The position numbers were made by a program, and so were the translations under genes. A DNA stretch of 64,000 bases from Weimeria sp002480925. GTDB taxonomy: Bacteria; Bacillota; Clostridia; Lachnospirales; Lachnospiraceae. The notes under the pieces were generated by a model, which saw only the letters and a program-made list of their open reading frames with translations, was not told the origin of the DNA and searched no databases. Position 1 is the stretch's first letter; each line of letters starts with the position of its first letter. Positions 26,078 to 35,685 of the stretch are shown in pieces. Location of the stretch: positions 54,862 to 118,861 of the forward strand of contig NZ_JBQHVU010000007.1 of NCBI RefSeq assembly GCF_052064335.1, read 5' to 3'.

Positions 26078-27826
26078 ATGAAGGAAACAGACAAATACAG
26101 CTCGATGTCGGTCATTGAATTAAAGGACCTGGCCAGAGAAAGAGGCATAAGGGGTGTGACCGGAAAGAGCAAGGCAACTATCATTTCAGTCCACAGGAAG
26201 TATGATGCAGCGGTAGCGGCCGGAGAAAGCGATCCTGCCATGATAGCAAACCCGGCAAAGAAAAGAGGAAGACCTCCTAAGGATGCGAAGAAGGAGGGGC
26301 GGATAGATACAGCAGATGAGACTGCAGAGAAGGCTTTGCCAGCTGCAGCAGAGGCTATACAGACTAAAGAGATAGCAGATTCTCCTGAAGAAAAAAAAGA
26401 GGGAACAGAGACCGCAGTCCAGGACCAGAAGAGGGTCAGGCGTCCATATCACAGGAAAGATCAGAATAACAGGAATTCCCAGTACAGCGGTCAGGGACGT
26501 ACCTATGCAGGCAATCAGAAATATTCCCGCAGCAGAAATACTGGAAATGAGCACAGGGCCTATAATAATAATCAGCACAGGTCATATACCCAGCACAGCT
26601 ATCAGAATAATTATGATGAGGACCGTGAGAAGGTGAGAAATACTGAAAGCTCACAGCCAGTCCAGGTAAAGACCGAAACCAACGAGATTCCACATTATGA
26701 CGATGCAAAGCCATGTCAGGGAATGCTTGAGATCATGTCAGAGGGATATGGTTTCCTTCGTACAGCCGGATATCTGCAGAGCGAAAATGATGTATATGTT
26801 TCCCAGTCACAGATCAGGAAATTCAAGCTCCGTACAGGAGATGTGATCACAGGGCAGACCAGACGCAATAATCCAAATGATAAATTCGGCGCGCTTTTAT
26901 TCATAGAAAATATAAATGGAATAGACCCAGATGCCTGCACCAGACGAACACCGTTTGAGAAGCTCACTCCTATCTTCCCTAATGAGAGAATAAGGCTTGA
27001 GAGGCCGGGCGGATCTATAGCAGTAAGGATAATGGATTTCATTTCCCCTATAGGAAAGGGCCAGAGGGGAATGATAGTATCTCCGCCTAAGGCAGGAAAG
27101 ACCACGCTCTTAAAGCAGGTCGCAATGTCTGTAATGAAGAATAATCCGGAGATCCATCTGATGATCCTTCTAGTCGATGAGAGACCGGAAGAGGTCACAG
27201 ATATGAAGGAGACGGTCGAGAATTTCGGTGGACACTGTGAGGTCATAGCCTCTACCTTCGATGAGACTCCGGAGAACCACAAGAGACTTTCTGAGATGGT
27301 AATAGAGCATGCCAAGAGAAGAGTCGAGCTGGGACAGGATGTGATGATCCTTCTGGATTCCATTACAAGACTTGCAAGAGCCTATAACCTTACAGTACCG
27401 CCATCAGGACGTACACTCTCCGGTGGACTTGATCCTGCAGCCCTTCATATGCCGAAGAGATTTTTCGGAGCAGCAAGAAATATGAAGGAGGGAGGCTCCC
27501 TTACAGTCCTTGCGACAGCGCTTATAGATACAGGATCAAGGATGGATGATGTAGTCTATGAGGAATTCAAGGGCACAGGCAATATGGAGCTTGTCCTCGA
27601 CAGAAGTCTCTCAGAGAAGAGAGTCTTCCCGGCAATAGATCTGGCCAAGTCATCCACAAGAAGAGACGACCTGCTCTATAATCAGGATGAGAGGCTTGTC
27701 ACCGAGAAAATGAGAAGAGATCTCTCAGGCTTAAAGAGTGAGGAAAGCGCAGAGACCATAATCGCCACAATGCAGTCTACCTCTACCAACGCAGAGTTCG
27801 TAAGTAAGCTTATGAGCCAGATGTAG
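26078..27826 (+). CDS. rho: Transcription termination factor Rho with disordered N-terminal insert
   Basis: A 582-residue protein against about 420 in E. coli. Residues about 4-40 are the Rho_N helix bundle (IELKDLARERGI). Residues about 55-205 are an inserted low-complexity region, first Glu/Ala/Lys-rich, then rich in Arg, Asn, Gln, Tyr and His. The cold-shock RNA-binding domain is at about 212-285 (EGYGFLR), and the hexameric ATPase follows with Walker A SPPKAGKTTLLK (about 335-346) and DSITRLARAYN. It terminates transcription on untranslated RNA. AAAGGA lies 5 bases before the ATG at 26078. Comparable inserts in other anaerobes are linked to altered RNA binding or condensate formation. Confidence 0.95.
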   Translation: MKETDKYSSMSVIELKDLARERGIRGVTGKSKATIISVHRKYDAAVAAGESDPAMIANPAKKRGRPPKDAKKEGRIDTADETAEKALPAAAEAIQTKEIADSPEEKKEGTETAVQDQKRVRRPYHRKDQNNRNSQYSGQGRTYAGNQKYSRSRNTGNEHRAYNNNQHRSYTQHSYQNNYDEDREKVRNTESSQPVQVKTETNEIPHYDDAKPCQGMLEIMSEGYGFLRTAGYLQSENDVYVSQSQIRKFKLRTGDVITGQTRRNNPNDKFGALLFIENINGIDPDACTRRTPFEKLTPIFPNERIRLERPGGSIAVRIMDFISPIGKGQRGMIVSPPKAGKTTLLKQVAMSVMKNNPEIHLMILLVDERPEEVTDMKETVENFGGHCEVIASTFDETPENHKRLSEMVIEHAKRRVELGQDVMILLDSITRLARAYNLTVPPSGRTLSGGLDPAALHMPKRFFGAARNMKEGGSLTVLATALIDTGSRMDDVVYEEFKGTGNMELVLDRSLSEKRVFPAIDLAKSSTRRDDLLYNQDERLVTEKMRRDLSGLKSEESAETIIATMQSTSTNAEFVSKLMSQM

Positions 27827-27833
27827 GGTGATG

Positions 27834-27862
27834 TTGCATTACAGGAACAGATATAGTATATT
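27834..27862 (+). promoter_or_regulatory. Possible promoter of plsX-acpP
   Basis: TTGCAT at 27834-27839 and TATATT at 27857-27862, 17 bases apart, immediately after the rho stop. Confidence 0.55.
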
Positions 27863-27887
27863 AGACTCTGTATTTTTGAGGTGAAAA

Positions 27888-28906
27888 ATGAATAATACGA
27901 GAATAGTAGTGGATGCGCAAGGAGGCGACAACGCACCGGATGAGATCATAAAGGGAGCCTGCGCAGCGCTTCTGGCCAGAGATGATATTGAGATCATATT
28001 CACAGGACCCGAGGATACGATAAGGGAGAAACTTTCAGCCTTTAGCGATGCTCCTATGGATCGTATCAGGATCTGTAATACGACTCAGGTCATAGAGATG
28101 GCAGAGCCGCCGGTACGAGCCATAAGACAGAAGAAGGATTCTTCGCTGGTAAGAGGACTTATGCTTGTAAAGGAGGGTGAGGCCGATGCATTCGTATCAG
28201 CCGGATCCACAGGAGCCATTCTGGTTGGAGGGCAGCTTATAGTAGGAAGCTTCCAGGAGTGAAGCGGGCGCCGCTTGCTCCGGTCATCCCTACAAGGAAG
28301 GGAGTTTCCCTTCTCATAGACTGCGGAGCCAATGTGGACGCAAGGCCGGAGCATCTGCTGTCATTTGCCAGGATGGGTTCAGTCTATATGGAAAATGTCC
28401 TGAAGAAAAAGAACCCGACTGTGGGACTCTTAAGCATAGGGACCGAGGAGGAGAAGGGCAACGCTCTGGTAAAGGAGACTCTTCCTCTCCTGAAGGAATG
28501 TGACGATATAAACTTCATAGGGCCGGTAGAGGCCAGAGACCTTCCATTCGGAGCAGCAGATGTAGTCGTAACAGAGGCCTTCGCAGGAAATGTAGCCCTG
28601 AAGACCTATGAGGGTACAGCCAAAATGCTTGGATCGGTATTAAAGGAGACCCTTACATCCTCTGTCCGCTCGAAGGTCGGTGCAGCACTTATACTGCCGT
28701 CCCTAAAGAAGTCCATGAAGGCATACGATGCATCGAGGTACGGTGGAGCGCCTCTTCTGGGACTAAAGGGTCTAGTGGTAAAGGCCCATGGCTCAAGCAA
28801 GGCAGTAGAGATAAAGAATGCTATACTTCAGTGCAGCGCATTCTCAAAGGAAGATATAAACGGAAAGATTCTTGAAAGGATAAGTTCAAAAAAGGAGGAA
28901 CAGTAA
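27888..28906 (+). pseudogene. plsX: Phosphate acyltransferase PlsX, interrupted by a one-base frameshift
   Basis: Two frames together cover a full PlsX of about 339 residues. The first (27888-28262) starts NTRIVVDAQGGDNAP and ends after GGQLIVGSFQE. The second (from 28259 in another frame) resumes at VKRAPLAPVIPT and runs to TAA at 28904-28906. Inserting one base near 28248-28250 would restore the family sequence G-R-L-P-G-V-K-R-A-P, so one base is missing there. PlsX makes acyl-phosphate for phospholipid synthesis and is normally needed with PlsY. A sequencing or assembly error is the simplest reading, because both halves are otherwise intact; a true mutation or recoding is possible. GAGGTG precedes the ATG. 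Confidence 0.85.
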
Positions 28907-29143
28907 ATGGAACTGGACCTGTTGAAGAAGATCATAGCCGATGTGCTGTCTGTAGACCCTGACGATATCACGTCTGATACCACATTTATAGACGATCTTG
29001 GAGCAGATTCACTTGACGTCTATCAGATCATAATGGCAGTCGAGGACGAGCTTGGGATCGAGATAGATGAGAATCAGGCTGAAAAGATAAGGACTGTAGG
29101 CGATGCAGTCGATCTGATCAGACAGACAAAGGGAGAAGACTAA
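28907..29143 (+). CDS. acpP: Acyl carrier protein
   Basis: A 78-residue acidic protein with the phosphopantetheine site DLGADSLDVYQ (Ser at about residue 36). It carries acyl chains for fatty-acid and phospholipid synthesis. It begins directly after the plsX stop, with AAGGAGG 9 bases before the ATG. The Sfp-type transferase at 18774 or an AcpS elsewhere would load it. Confidence 0.95.
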   Translation: MELDLLKKIIADVLSVDPDDITSDTTFIDDLGADSLDVYQIIMAVEDELGIEIDENQAEKIRTVGDAVDLIRQTKGED

Positions 29144-29149
29144 GCAGAT

Positions 29150-29170
29150 GCCCCCGTAAGGGGGCTTTTT
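29150..29170 (+). terminator. Hairpin with U-run between acpP and rnc
   Basis: GCCCCC and GGGGGC pair around GTAA, followed by TTTTT at 29166-29170. It is a compact intrinsic terminator only 12 bases before the rnc start, so it probably attenuates read-through and raises acpP over rnc. Confidence 0.8.
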
Positions 29171-29181
29171 AAGGAGTTATT

Positions 29182-29892
29182 TTGGAAACAGATCTTAATC
29201 TACTAATGGATAGGATTGGATATCAGTTTAATGATGCACAGCTTCTTTTACACGCGCTGACACACAGCTCATATGCGAATGAGAAGAATCTGAAGCCGTT
29301 TTCTGATAACGAGCGTCTGGAGTTCTTAGGCGACGCTGTTCTTGAAGTGGTATCCAGTGACTATCTCTACAGGACATATACGAATATGCCGGAGGGCGAT
29401 CTCTCGAAGCTTCGTGCTTCCTTAGTATGCGAGCCTACACTGGCATTCTGTGCAAAGGACATAGATCTCGGCAGCTTCATCCGGCTGGGAAAAGGCGAGG
29501 AGGCTACAGGCGGCCGTACAAGGAAATCCATAACTTCTGACGCCTTTGAGGCAGTCATAGGGGCAATGTATCTGGACGGAGGCATGGAGAGCGCCGCCAG
29601 ATTTATAAGGAGATTCGTTCTTACCGACATAGAGAATAAAAAACTCTATCATGACTGCAAGACAGCGCTGCAGGAGATAGTCCAGGCAAAGCACAACAGT
29701 ACACTTGTCTATAAGGTAATCGATGAATCAGGACCTGACCATGCCAAGGTATATACAGCCGTGGCAATGGTAGGTGAGCGGATAATAGGAAAGGGCTGCG
29801 GAAGCTCAAAAAAGCATGCCGAGCAGGAGGCTGCCTTTAATGCACTTGTATCACTTCATGAGGAAGACAAGGCAGACGTGCTGAAGGATTAG
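29182..29892 (+). CDS. rnc: Ribonuclease III
   Basis: A 236-residue protein. The RNase III signature NERLEFLGDAVLEVVSS is at about residues 42-58 with the catalytic Glu/Asp set, and a second acidic cluster FEAVIGAMYLDGG is at about 122-134. A double-stranded RNA-binding domain (about 160-228) ends in KKHAEQEAAFNAL. It cleaves rRNA precursors and structured mRNAs. TTG at 29182 is taken as start because AAGGAG lies 5 bases before it; the next ATG is at 29206. Confidence 0.94.
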   Translation: METDLNLLMDRIGYQFNDAQLLLHALTHSSYANEKNLKPFSDNERLEFLGDAVLEVVSSDYLYRTYTNMPEGDLSKLRASLVCEPTLAFCAKDIDLGSFIRLGKGEEATGGRTRKSITSDAFEAVIGAMYLDGGMESAARFIRRFVLTDIENKKLYHDCKTALQEIVQAKHNSTLVYKVIDESGPDHAKVYTAVAMVGERIIGKGCGSSKKHAEQEAAFNALVSLHEEDKADVLKD

Positions 29893-29902
29893 GGGAGAGA
29901 CA

Positions 29903-32900
29903 ATGTATTTAAAAAGCATGGAGCTTATGGGATTCAAGTCCTTCGCCAACAAGATCGTACTTAAATTCCATAACGGAATAACGGGGATAGTGGGCCCAAA
30001 CGGCTCAGGAAAGAGTAATATAGCTGACGCCGTCCGCTGGGTCTTAGGAGAGCAGTCAGCAAAGACACTGAGGTCATCGGCCATGACCGATGTGATATTT
30101 TCAGGGACCGAGGCCAGAAAGCCACTAAGCTATGCCTATGTAGCAATCACACTTGATAATTCAGATCATGTGCTTCCTATAGAATTCGATGAGGTGACAG
30201 TCGCAAGAAGGGTATACCGCTCAGGAGAGAGCGAATACCTGATAAACGGTGCGGTCTGTCGTCTTCGTGATGTAACCGAGCTTTTTTACGATACAGGTAT
30301 CGGAAAAGAGGGTTACTCCATAATCGGACAGGGACAGATAGACAAGATCCTTTCAGGCAGGCCTGAGGAGAGGAGAGAGCTCTTCGATGAGGCAGTAGGA
30401 ATAGTAAAGTACAAGAAGAGAAAGACCGAAACTATAAAGAAGCTTGGCGATGAGGAAGAATCTCTTGTACGTATAAACGATATCCTGGGCGAGCTGGAGA
30501 GACAAAGAGAGCCTCTAAAGAAGCAGGCCGAGCTTGCCCGCGAATATTTGAGCAAAAGAGACAGGCTGCGCCAGCTGGACATCGATTCCTTCATCCTTGA
30601 GTCGGATGCGATCGGGGAGGATCAAAGGAAGACAGAGGAGAACAGGGATCTGGTAAAGTCCCAGCTTGATGAGGGCTACAAGAAAAGCGAGCAGATAAAG
30701 GAGAGCTTCCATAGACTGAAGGAGGAAGCAGCCGAGCGTGAAAAGGAGCTTGACGGACTCCGTGAGAGTAAGCAGGCTCTCGATGTAGAGAATGAGAAAA
30801 AGGAAGGCCGGATAAATCTCTTAAGGGAGCAGCTCAAGTATCAGAAGCAGTCCTCACTTGACCTCGAGAAGAGGAAGAATGAGACGCTTGATTCGATAGC
30901 AGCTACAGAGGCCCTTATAAAGGAGCAGGAGGAAAAGCTGAATTCGCTTGAGGGTGATCTTTCACAGATAAATGAAAGAGAGCAGGAGACAGACAGACTT
31001 CTTACCAATGCGAAAAGATCAGAGAGTGAGCTTGCCAATGACATTGAGACAATAAAGAAGGCCTCTGATGAGGTAAGCTCCTTCATGTCCCGTCACCAGG
31101 CCATGGTCATGCGCAACAAGACCTTAAAGGAGCAGCTTACCCTGCAGAAGAGTCAGATAGCAGGCAGGATGCTTTCAAGACAGGCGAAGAACAAGGATCT
31201 TGCCGATCAGATAAGAAATACCTCAGATGAGGATCAGGCTCTTTTAGAAAAGCTGTCTGCCAGGAAGAAGGAGATTGATGAGCTTGTAAGTGGAAGGGAG
31301 GCCACAGAGAAGGAAAGGGAGGCTCTTAAGAAAGAGCTTAAGGAAAAGACAGAGGAATACAATGTAAGCCATGCCAGGCTTGAGTCGATAAGAAATATAG
31401 CTGAGAGATACGAGGGCTTCGGAAACACTGTAAAGAGTGTGATGGATAAGAAAAGAGAAAACCCCGGTATCTACGGAGTCGTAGCCGACCTCTTAAGCAC
31501 AGACAAGAAATACGAGACGGCTATCGAGATAGCTCTCGGCGGCAGCGTAAAAAATATTGTCGTTGATACAGAGGATACGGCAAAGGGTCTTATCGCATAT
31601 CTTAAAAGAGAAAGGCTCGGACGCGCCACCTTCCTTCCTGTAAGCATGGTCCATGGCAATGCAAGGGTGCCAGAGGCTGCCATGAGTGAAAGGGGAGTAA
31701 TAGGGACAGCCGATGACCTTATAAGGACAGACAGCCGTTATAAGGGAATCTTTTCCTATCTGCTGGGAAGATACCTTGTAGTCGACAATATCGATTCTGC
31801 GGTAGCCCTGCAGAAGAAATACAGGAATGGACTCAGCATAGTGACTCTTGATGGAGATACTATCCGTCCGGGCGGAGCCATGACAGGAGGAGCCTTCAGG
31901 AGGTCTGACAACCTGCTCGGAAGGAAAAGACAGCTCGATGACTTAAGCGATAAATGCAGGAGCATAAAGGAGCGCCTCTTTATAATAAATGAGTCAATGG
32001 ACGCCTCTACTAAGAAAAGAGAGGAGGAGGCAGCTCTCGAGAAGGAGAAAAGAGAAGAGTACAATGCACTTCTTATAGAGAAGAAAAATATAGAGCATGA
32101 CCTTACTCTGCTAAAGGAGCAGCAGGCCGATCAGACCAAGGCATATGAGGACATTGTCTTAGAGGAGGAGGCAATAAAGAAAAAGCTAAAGGAGATGGAG
32201 GCCGAGCAGAGCTCATATGATGAAAAGCTTTCAGAGATCCATCTGAAGGAGAAGGATATATCTGTAAGATCATCAGAGCTCGAAAAGGAAAAGAGCCGGA
32301 TAGCAGCAAGCATTGAGAGGCTGTCTGAAAAGATAGGACAGATAAGGATAGAGAAGGCCTCACTTACAGAGAGGATAAATGCAGCAGGCGAGAGGCTTTC
32401 CGGGCTTAAGGAGACAAGAGATACTGCCAGAGGGAAGATAGAGGAACTTGAAAGCAGGAAGGACTCGGGATCAAAGGAGACAGAGGCACATAATAAGGAG
32501 ATAGAGGAGCTTTATTCTGCGATAGAGGAAGGCAGGAAGCAGAAGGATCAGATACTTTCTCAGATAGAAAGTACAGCCAGAGAAAAGGAGGAGCTCGACA
32601 GGAAGAGTCAGACCATATTTGACCAGAGCGAGGATATCTCACAGCAGATCTCACTTCTTGAAAAGGAGAGCGTGAAGATAAATACACGGCTCGAGAAGAA
32701 CAAGGAGAGGTCAGATGAGCTTAATAACTATATGTGGGACCAGTATGAGCTCACAAGACATGAGGCCGAAAGGCAGAAGAGTGAGAAGATAGCAACTCTG
32801 TCTGATATCAGGTCAGAGTCAAAGGCATTAAAGAGCGATATCAGGAGTATGGGAAGCGTAAATGTAAACGCAGTCGAGGAATATGATGAGCTTTCAAAGC

Positions 32901-33457
32901 GCTATGACTTCATGAGCTCACAGCATGATGACCTGATGAATGCCAGGGAAAAGCTACTGGCCCTGATCGAGGATCTGGACAAGGGAATGACAGATCAGTT
33001 CAATGCAGGCTTTAAGGATATTCAGACTGAGTTCGACAAGGCCTTCAAGGAGCTCTTCGGCGGAGGACATGGACGTATCACGCTTGATCCGGATCAGAAT
33101 GTGCTGGAGGCAGGGATCAATATCATAGCCTCACCTCCTGGCAAAAGGCTTACCAATATGATGCAGCTTTCCGGAGGAGAAAAGGCCCTTACAGCTATAG
33201 CCCTGCTCTTTGCCATACAGAATCTCCATCCGTCGCCTTTCTGTCTTCTAGATGAGATAGAGGCAGCGCTTGATGACTCAAATGTCGACAGATTCGCCTC
33301 ATATCTGGGAAGGCTTACCTCCCATACCCAGTTTATCGTGATAACACACAGGAGAGGTACTATGAATGCTGCTGACCGCCTGTATGGTATCACAATGCAG
33401 GAGAAGGGAGTATCTACTCTCGTTTCTGTAAATCTGATAGAGGACCAGCTGACATAA
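29903..33457 (+). CDS. smc: Chromosome segregation protein SMC
   Basis: An 1184-residue protein, normal for bacterial SMC. Walker A GPNGSGKSN is at about residues 32-40. Two long coiled coils flank the hinge (about 505-640; GVVADLLSTDKKYETAIEIALGG). The C-terminal head holds the signature LSGGEKALTAIALLFA (about 1092-1107) and Walker B FCLLDEIEAALDD. It organises and helps separate chromosomes with ScpA/ScpB. The gene order rnc-smc-ftsY is the classic Firmicute arrangement; the gap to rnc is 10 bases. Confidence 0.97.
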   Translation: MYLKSMELMGFKSFANKIVLKFHNGITGIVGPNGSGKSNIADAVRWVLGEQSAKTLRSSAMTDVIFSGTEARKPLSYAYVAITLDNSDHVLPIEFDEVTVARRVYRSGESEYLINGAVCRLRDVTELFYDTGIGKEGYSIIGQGQIDKILSGRPEERRELFDEAVGIVKYKKRKTETIKKLGDEEESLVRINDILGELERQREPLKKQAELAREYLSKRDRLRQLDIDSFILESDAIGEDQRKTEENRDLVKSQLDEGYKKSEQIKESFHRLKEEAAEREKELDGLRESKQALDVENEKKEGRINLLREQLKYQKQSSLDLEKRKNETLDSIAATEALIKEQEEKLNSLEGDLSQINEREQETDRLLTNAKRSESELANDIETIKKASDEVSSFMSRHQAMVMRNKTLKEQLTLQKSQIAGRMLSRQAKNKDLADQIRNTSDEDQALLEKLSARKKEIDELVSGREATEKEREALKKELKEKTEEYNVSHARLESIRNIAERYEGFGNTVKSVMDKKRENPGIYGVVADLLSTDKKYETAIEIALGGSVKNIVVDTEDTAKGLIAYLKRERLGRATFLPVSMVHGNARVPEAAMSERGVIGTADDLIRTDSRYKGIFSYLLGRYLVVDNIDSAVALQKKYRNGLSIVTLDGDTIRPGGAMTGGAFRRSDNLLGRKRQLDDLSDKCRSIKERLFIINESMDASTKKREEEAALEKEKREEYNALLIEKKNIEHDLTLLKEQQADQTKAYEDIVLEEEAIKKKLKEMEAEQSSYDEKLSEIHLKEKDISVRSSELEKEKSRIAASIERLSEKIGQIRIEKASLTERINAAGERLSGLKETRDTARGKIEELESRKDSGSKETEAHNKEIEELYSAIEEGRKQKDQILSQIESTAREKEELDRKSQTIFDQSEDISQQISLLEKESVKINTRLEKNKERSDELNNYMWDQYELTRHEAERQKSEKIATLSDIRSESKALKSDIRSMGSVNVNAVEEYDELSKRYDFMSSQHDDLMNAREKLLALIEDLDKGMTDQFNAGFKDIQTEFDKAFKELFGGGHGRITLDPDQNVLEAGINIIASPPGKRLTNMMQLSGGEKALTAIALLFAIQNLHPSPFCLLDEIEAALDDSNVDRFASYLGRLTSHTQFIVITHRRGTMNAADRLYGITMQEKGVSTLVSVNLIEDQLT

Positions 33458-33478
33458 TAATTCTAAGGAGAAGCAGAT

Positions 33479-34408
33479 ATGGGATTTTTTCAGAAACTAA
33501 AGGATGGACTCTTTAAGACCAGAAGCACCTTTGTAGCTGACATGGATGCAGTCTTCATGGGACATGAAAGGCTTGACGATGACTTCTATGAGGATCTGGA
33601 GGAGACTCTTATAATGGGAGATATAGGAGTAAAGACCACAGAGGAGATAATCGACCAGCTGAAGACCGCCGCAAAGAAGGAGCATATCAAAAAGCCAGGA
33701 CCCTTAAGAGAATACTTCGTCCAGTATGTAAAGGAGCAGATGGCTCTTCCTGAGGATGCCTATCATTTCACAGAGGTGACATCTGTCGTATTCGTGATCG
33801 GAGTAAACGGAGTAGGAAAGACCACCACTATAGGAAAGATAGCCTCAAAGCTCCATGATCAGGGCAAAAAGGTAGTCATAGCCGCAGCCGATACCTTCAG
33901 GGCAGCGGCAAAGGAGCAGCTTGCTGTCTGGTCAGACCGGGCCGGAGCAGAGATAATAGGAGCAGGTGAGGGGGCTGATCCCTCGTCTGTCGTCTATGAC
34001 GCTATAGCAGCTGCAAAGGCCAGACATGCCGACTGTCTTCTTATTGACACGGCAGGACGACTTAATAATAAAAAGAACCTGATGGATGAGCTGGCAAAGA
34101 TGAGCCGTATAATAGATTCAAGGTTTCCTGAGGCCTTCCGGGAGACTCTTGTTGTAGTTGATGCGACAACAGGACAGAACGCCCTTCACCAGGCAGAGGA
34201 TTTCTCTGAGGTAGCCGACGTCACAGGCATAGTCCTTACCAAGATGGACGGGACCGCAAAGGGCGGTATCGCTATAGCGATAGCTACAGAGCTTCATATA
34301 CCTGTTAAGTATATAGGAATAGGAGAGAAGGTAGAGGATCTGGAGAGATTTGATGCGGAGCAGTTCGCCAAGGCCCTATTTGAGCTTTCGGGAGAAGACG
34401 ATTCTTGA
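33479..34408 (+). CDS. ftsY: Signal recognition particle receptor FtsY
   Basis: A 309-residue protein with the short N-domain typical of Gram-positives and the SRP GTPase G domain: GVNGVGKTTTIGKIA (about residues 108-122), DTFRAAAKEQL, DTAGRLNNKKNLM and TKMDGTAKGG. It receives ribosome-SRP complexes at the membrane. It follows smc by 21 bases with AAGGAGAAG upstream of the ATG. Confidence 0.97.
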   Translation: MGFFQKLKDGLFKTRSTFVADMDAVFMGHERLDDDFYEDLEETLIMGDIGVKTTEEIIDQLKTAAKKEHIKKPGPLREYFVQYVKEQMALPEDAYHFTEVTSVVFVIGVNGVGKTTTIGKIASKLHDQGKKVVIAAADTFRAAAKEQLAVWSDRAGAEIIGAGEGADPSSVVYDAIAAAKARHADCLLIDTAGRLNNKKNLMDELAKMSRIIDSRFPEAFRETLVVVDATTGQNALHQAEDFSEVADVTGIVLTKMDGTAKGGIAIAIATELHIPVKYIGIGEKVEDLERFDAEQFAKALFELSGEDDS

Positions 34409-34433
34409 ATTTTTAAAAAAACTGGTTTAAAAT
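34405..34433 (+). promoter_or_regulatory. Sigma-A promoter of the ilvA-topoisomerase group
   Basis: TTGAAT at 34405-34410 and TAAAAT at 34428-34433, spaced 17 bases, beginning at the end of ftsY. Confidence 0.7.
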
Positions 34434-34471
34434 ACGCACATTGATGTGTTTTTATAAGGAGAAAAAAGATT

Positions 34472-35683
34472 ATGCTGACAAGAGAAGATTTCGATGAAGC
34501 CTATAATGTAGTCCATCAGGTGACGCTTGAGACGAAGCTGGTTTACAGTGACTACTTCAGTCAGGTCACAGGGAACAGGATCTATCTGAAGCCAGAGAAC
34601 CTGCAGAGGACAGGAGCCTATAAGGTAAGAGGAGCCTACTACAAGATCTCGACTCTTTCCGAGGAGGAGAGGAAGAAGGGCCTTATCACAGCATCAGCCG
34701 GAAATCATGCCCAGGGAGTGGCTTATGCCGCAAAGCATTTCGGCTGCAAGGCCGTCATCGTAATGCCTACCACCACACCTCTTATCAAGGTAAACAGGAC
34801 CAAGAGCTACGGGGCAGAGGTAGTCCTGCATGGAGATGTCTATGATGACGCCTGCGACTATGCGCTTAAGCTTGCTAAGGAAAACGGCTATACCTTCATC
34901 CATCCGTTTGATGATCCGGTAGTGGCTACAGGACAGGGTACCATAGCAATGGAGATCATAAAGGAGCTTCCTCTTGTCGATGTGATCCTTGTCCCGATCG
35001 GAGGAGGTGGGCTTGCGACAGGAGTTTCCACATTAGCGAAACTTATAAATCCAAAGATAAAGGTGATAGGAGTTGAGCCGGCAGGAGCCAACTGCATGCA
35101 GGTCTCACTTAAAAACGGTGAGGTCACGACGCTTGATCATGTAAATACCATTGCCGACGGAACCGCAGTAAAGACTCCGGGAGAGCATATCTTCCCTTAT
35201 ATCAAGAAGAATATTGACGATATACTTACAGTTACAGATGATCAGCTGATCGTTGCCTTCCTCGATATGGTGGAAAATCATAAGATGATAGTGGAGAACT
35301 CAGGTCTTCTCTCAGTCGCTGCAGCCAGACAGCTTAAATGCAGGAATAAAAACGTAGCCTGCATATTATCAGGCGGCAATATGGATATAATCACCATGTC
35401 CTCAGTAGTCCAGCAGGGACTTATAATGAGAGATCGGATCTTTACAGTATCCGTACTGCTTCCGGACAAGCCGGGAGAGCTTGCTGCAGTAGCAGATACC
35501 ATTGCTAAGGAACAAGGAAATGTAATAAAGCTCGAGCACAACCAGTTCGTTGCTGTAAACCGCAGCGCACAGGTGGAGCTTAGGATCACACTTGAGGCCT
35601 TTGGCAGCGACCACAAGAATCAGATAATGGATGCCCTTGAGAAGGGCGGCTACCAGCCAAAGATAGTAAGGACAGTATTGTAA
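34472..35683 (+). CDS. ilvA: Threonine ammonia-lyase (threonine dehydratase) with ACT domain
   Basis: A 403-residue PLP enzyme. The Schiff-base Lys is in RTGAYKVRGAYYK (about residue 52), and the phosphate loop is PIGGGGLATGVS (about 173-184). A C-terminal ACT-like domain (about 325-403; LLPDKPGELAAVADTIA) is present, as in the catabolic/short IlvA class. It deaminates threonine to 2-oxobutanoate, feeding isoleucine synthesis together with ilvNC, or serving threonine degradation. AAGGAGAAAA precedes the ATG. A topoisomerase gene follows after 2 bases. Confidence 0.93.
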   Translation: MLTREDFDEAYNVVHQVTLETKLVYSDYFSQVTGNRIYLKPENLQRTGAYKVRGAYYKISTLSEEERKKGLITASAGNHAQGVAYAAKHFGCKAVIVMPTTTPLIKVNRTKSYGAEVVLHGDVYDDACDYALKLAKENGYTFIHPFDDPVVATGQGTIAMEIIKELPLVDVILVPIGGGGLATGVSTLAKLINPKIKVIGVEPAGANCMQVSLKNGEVTTLDHVNTIADGTAVKTPGEHIFPYIKKNIDDILTVTDDQLIVAFLDMVENHKMIVENSGLLSVAAARQLKCRNKNVACILSGGNMDIITMSSVVQQGLIMRDRIFTVSVLLPDKPGELAAVADTIAKEQGNVIKLEHNQFVAVNRSAQVELRITLEAFGSDHKNQIMDALEKGGYQPKIVRTVL

Positions 35684-35685
35684 TA

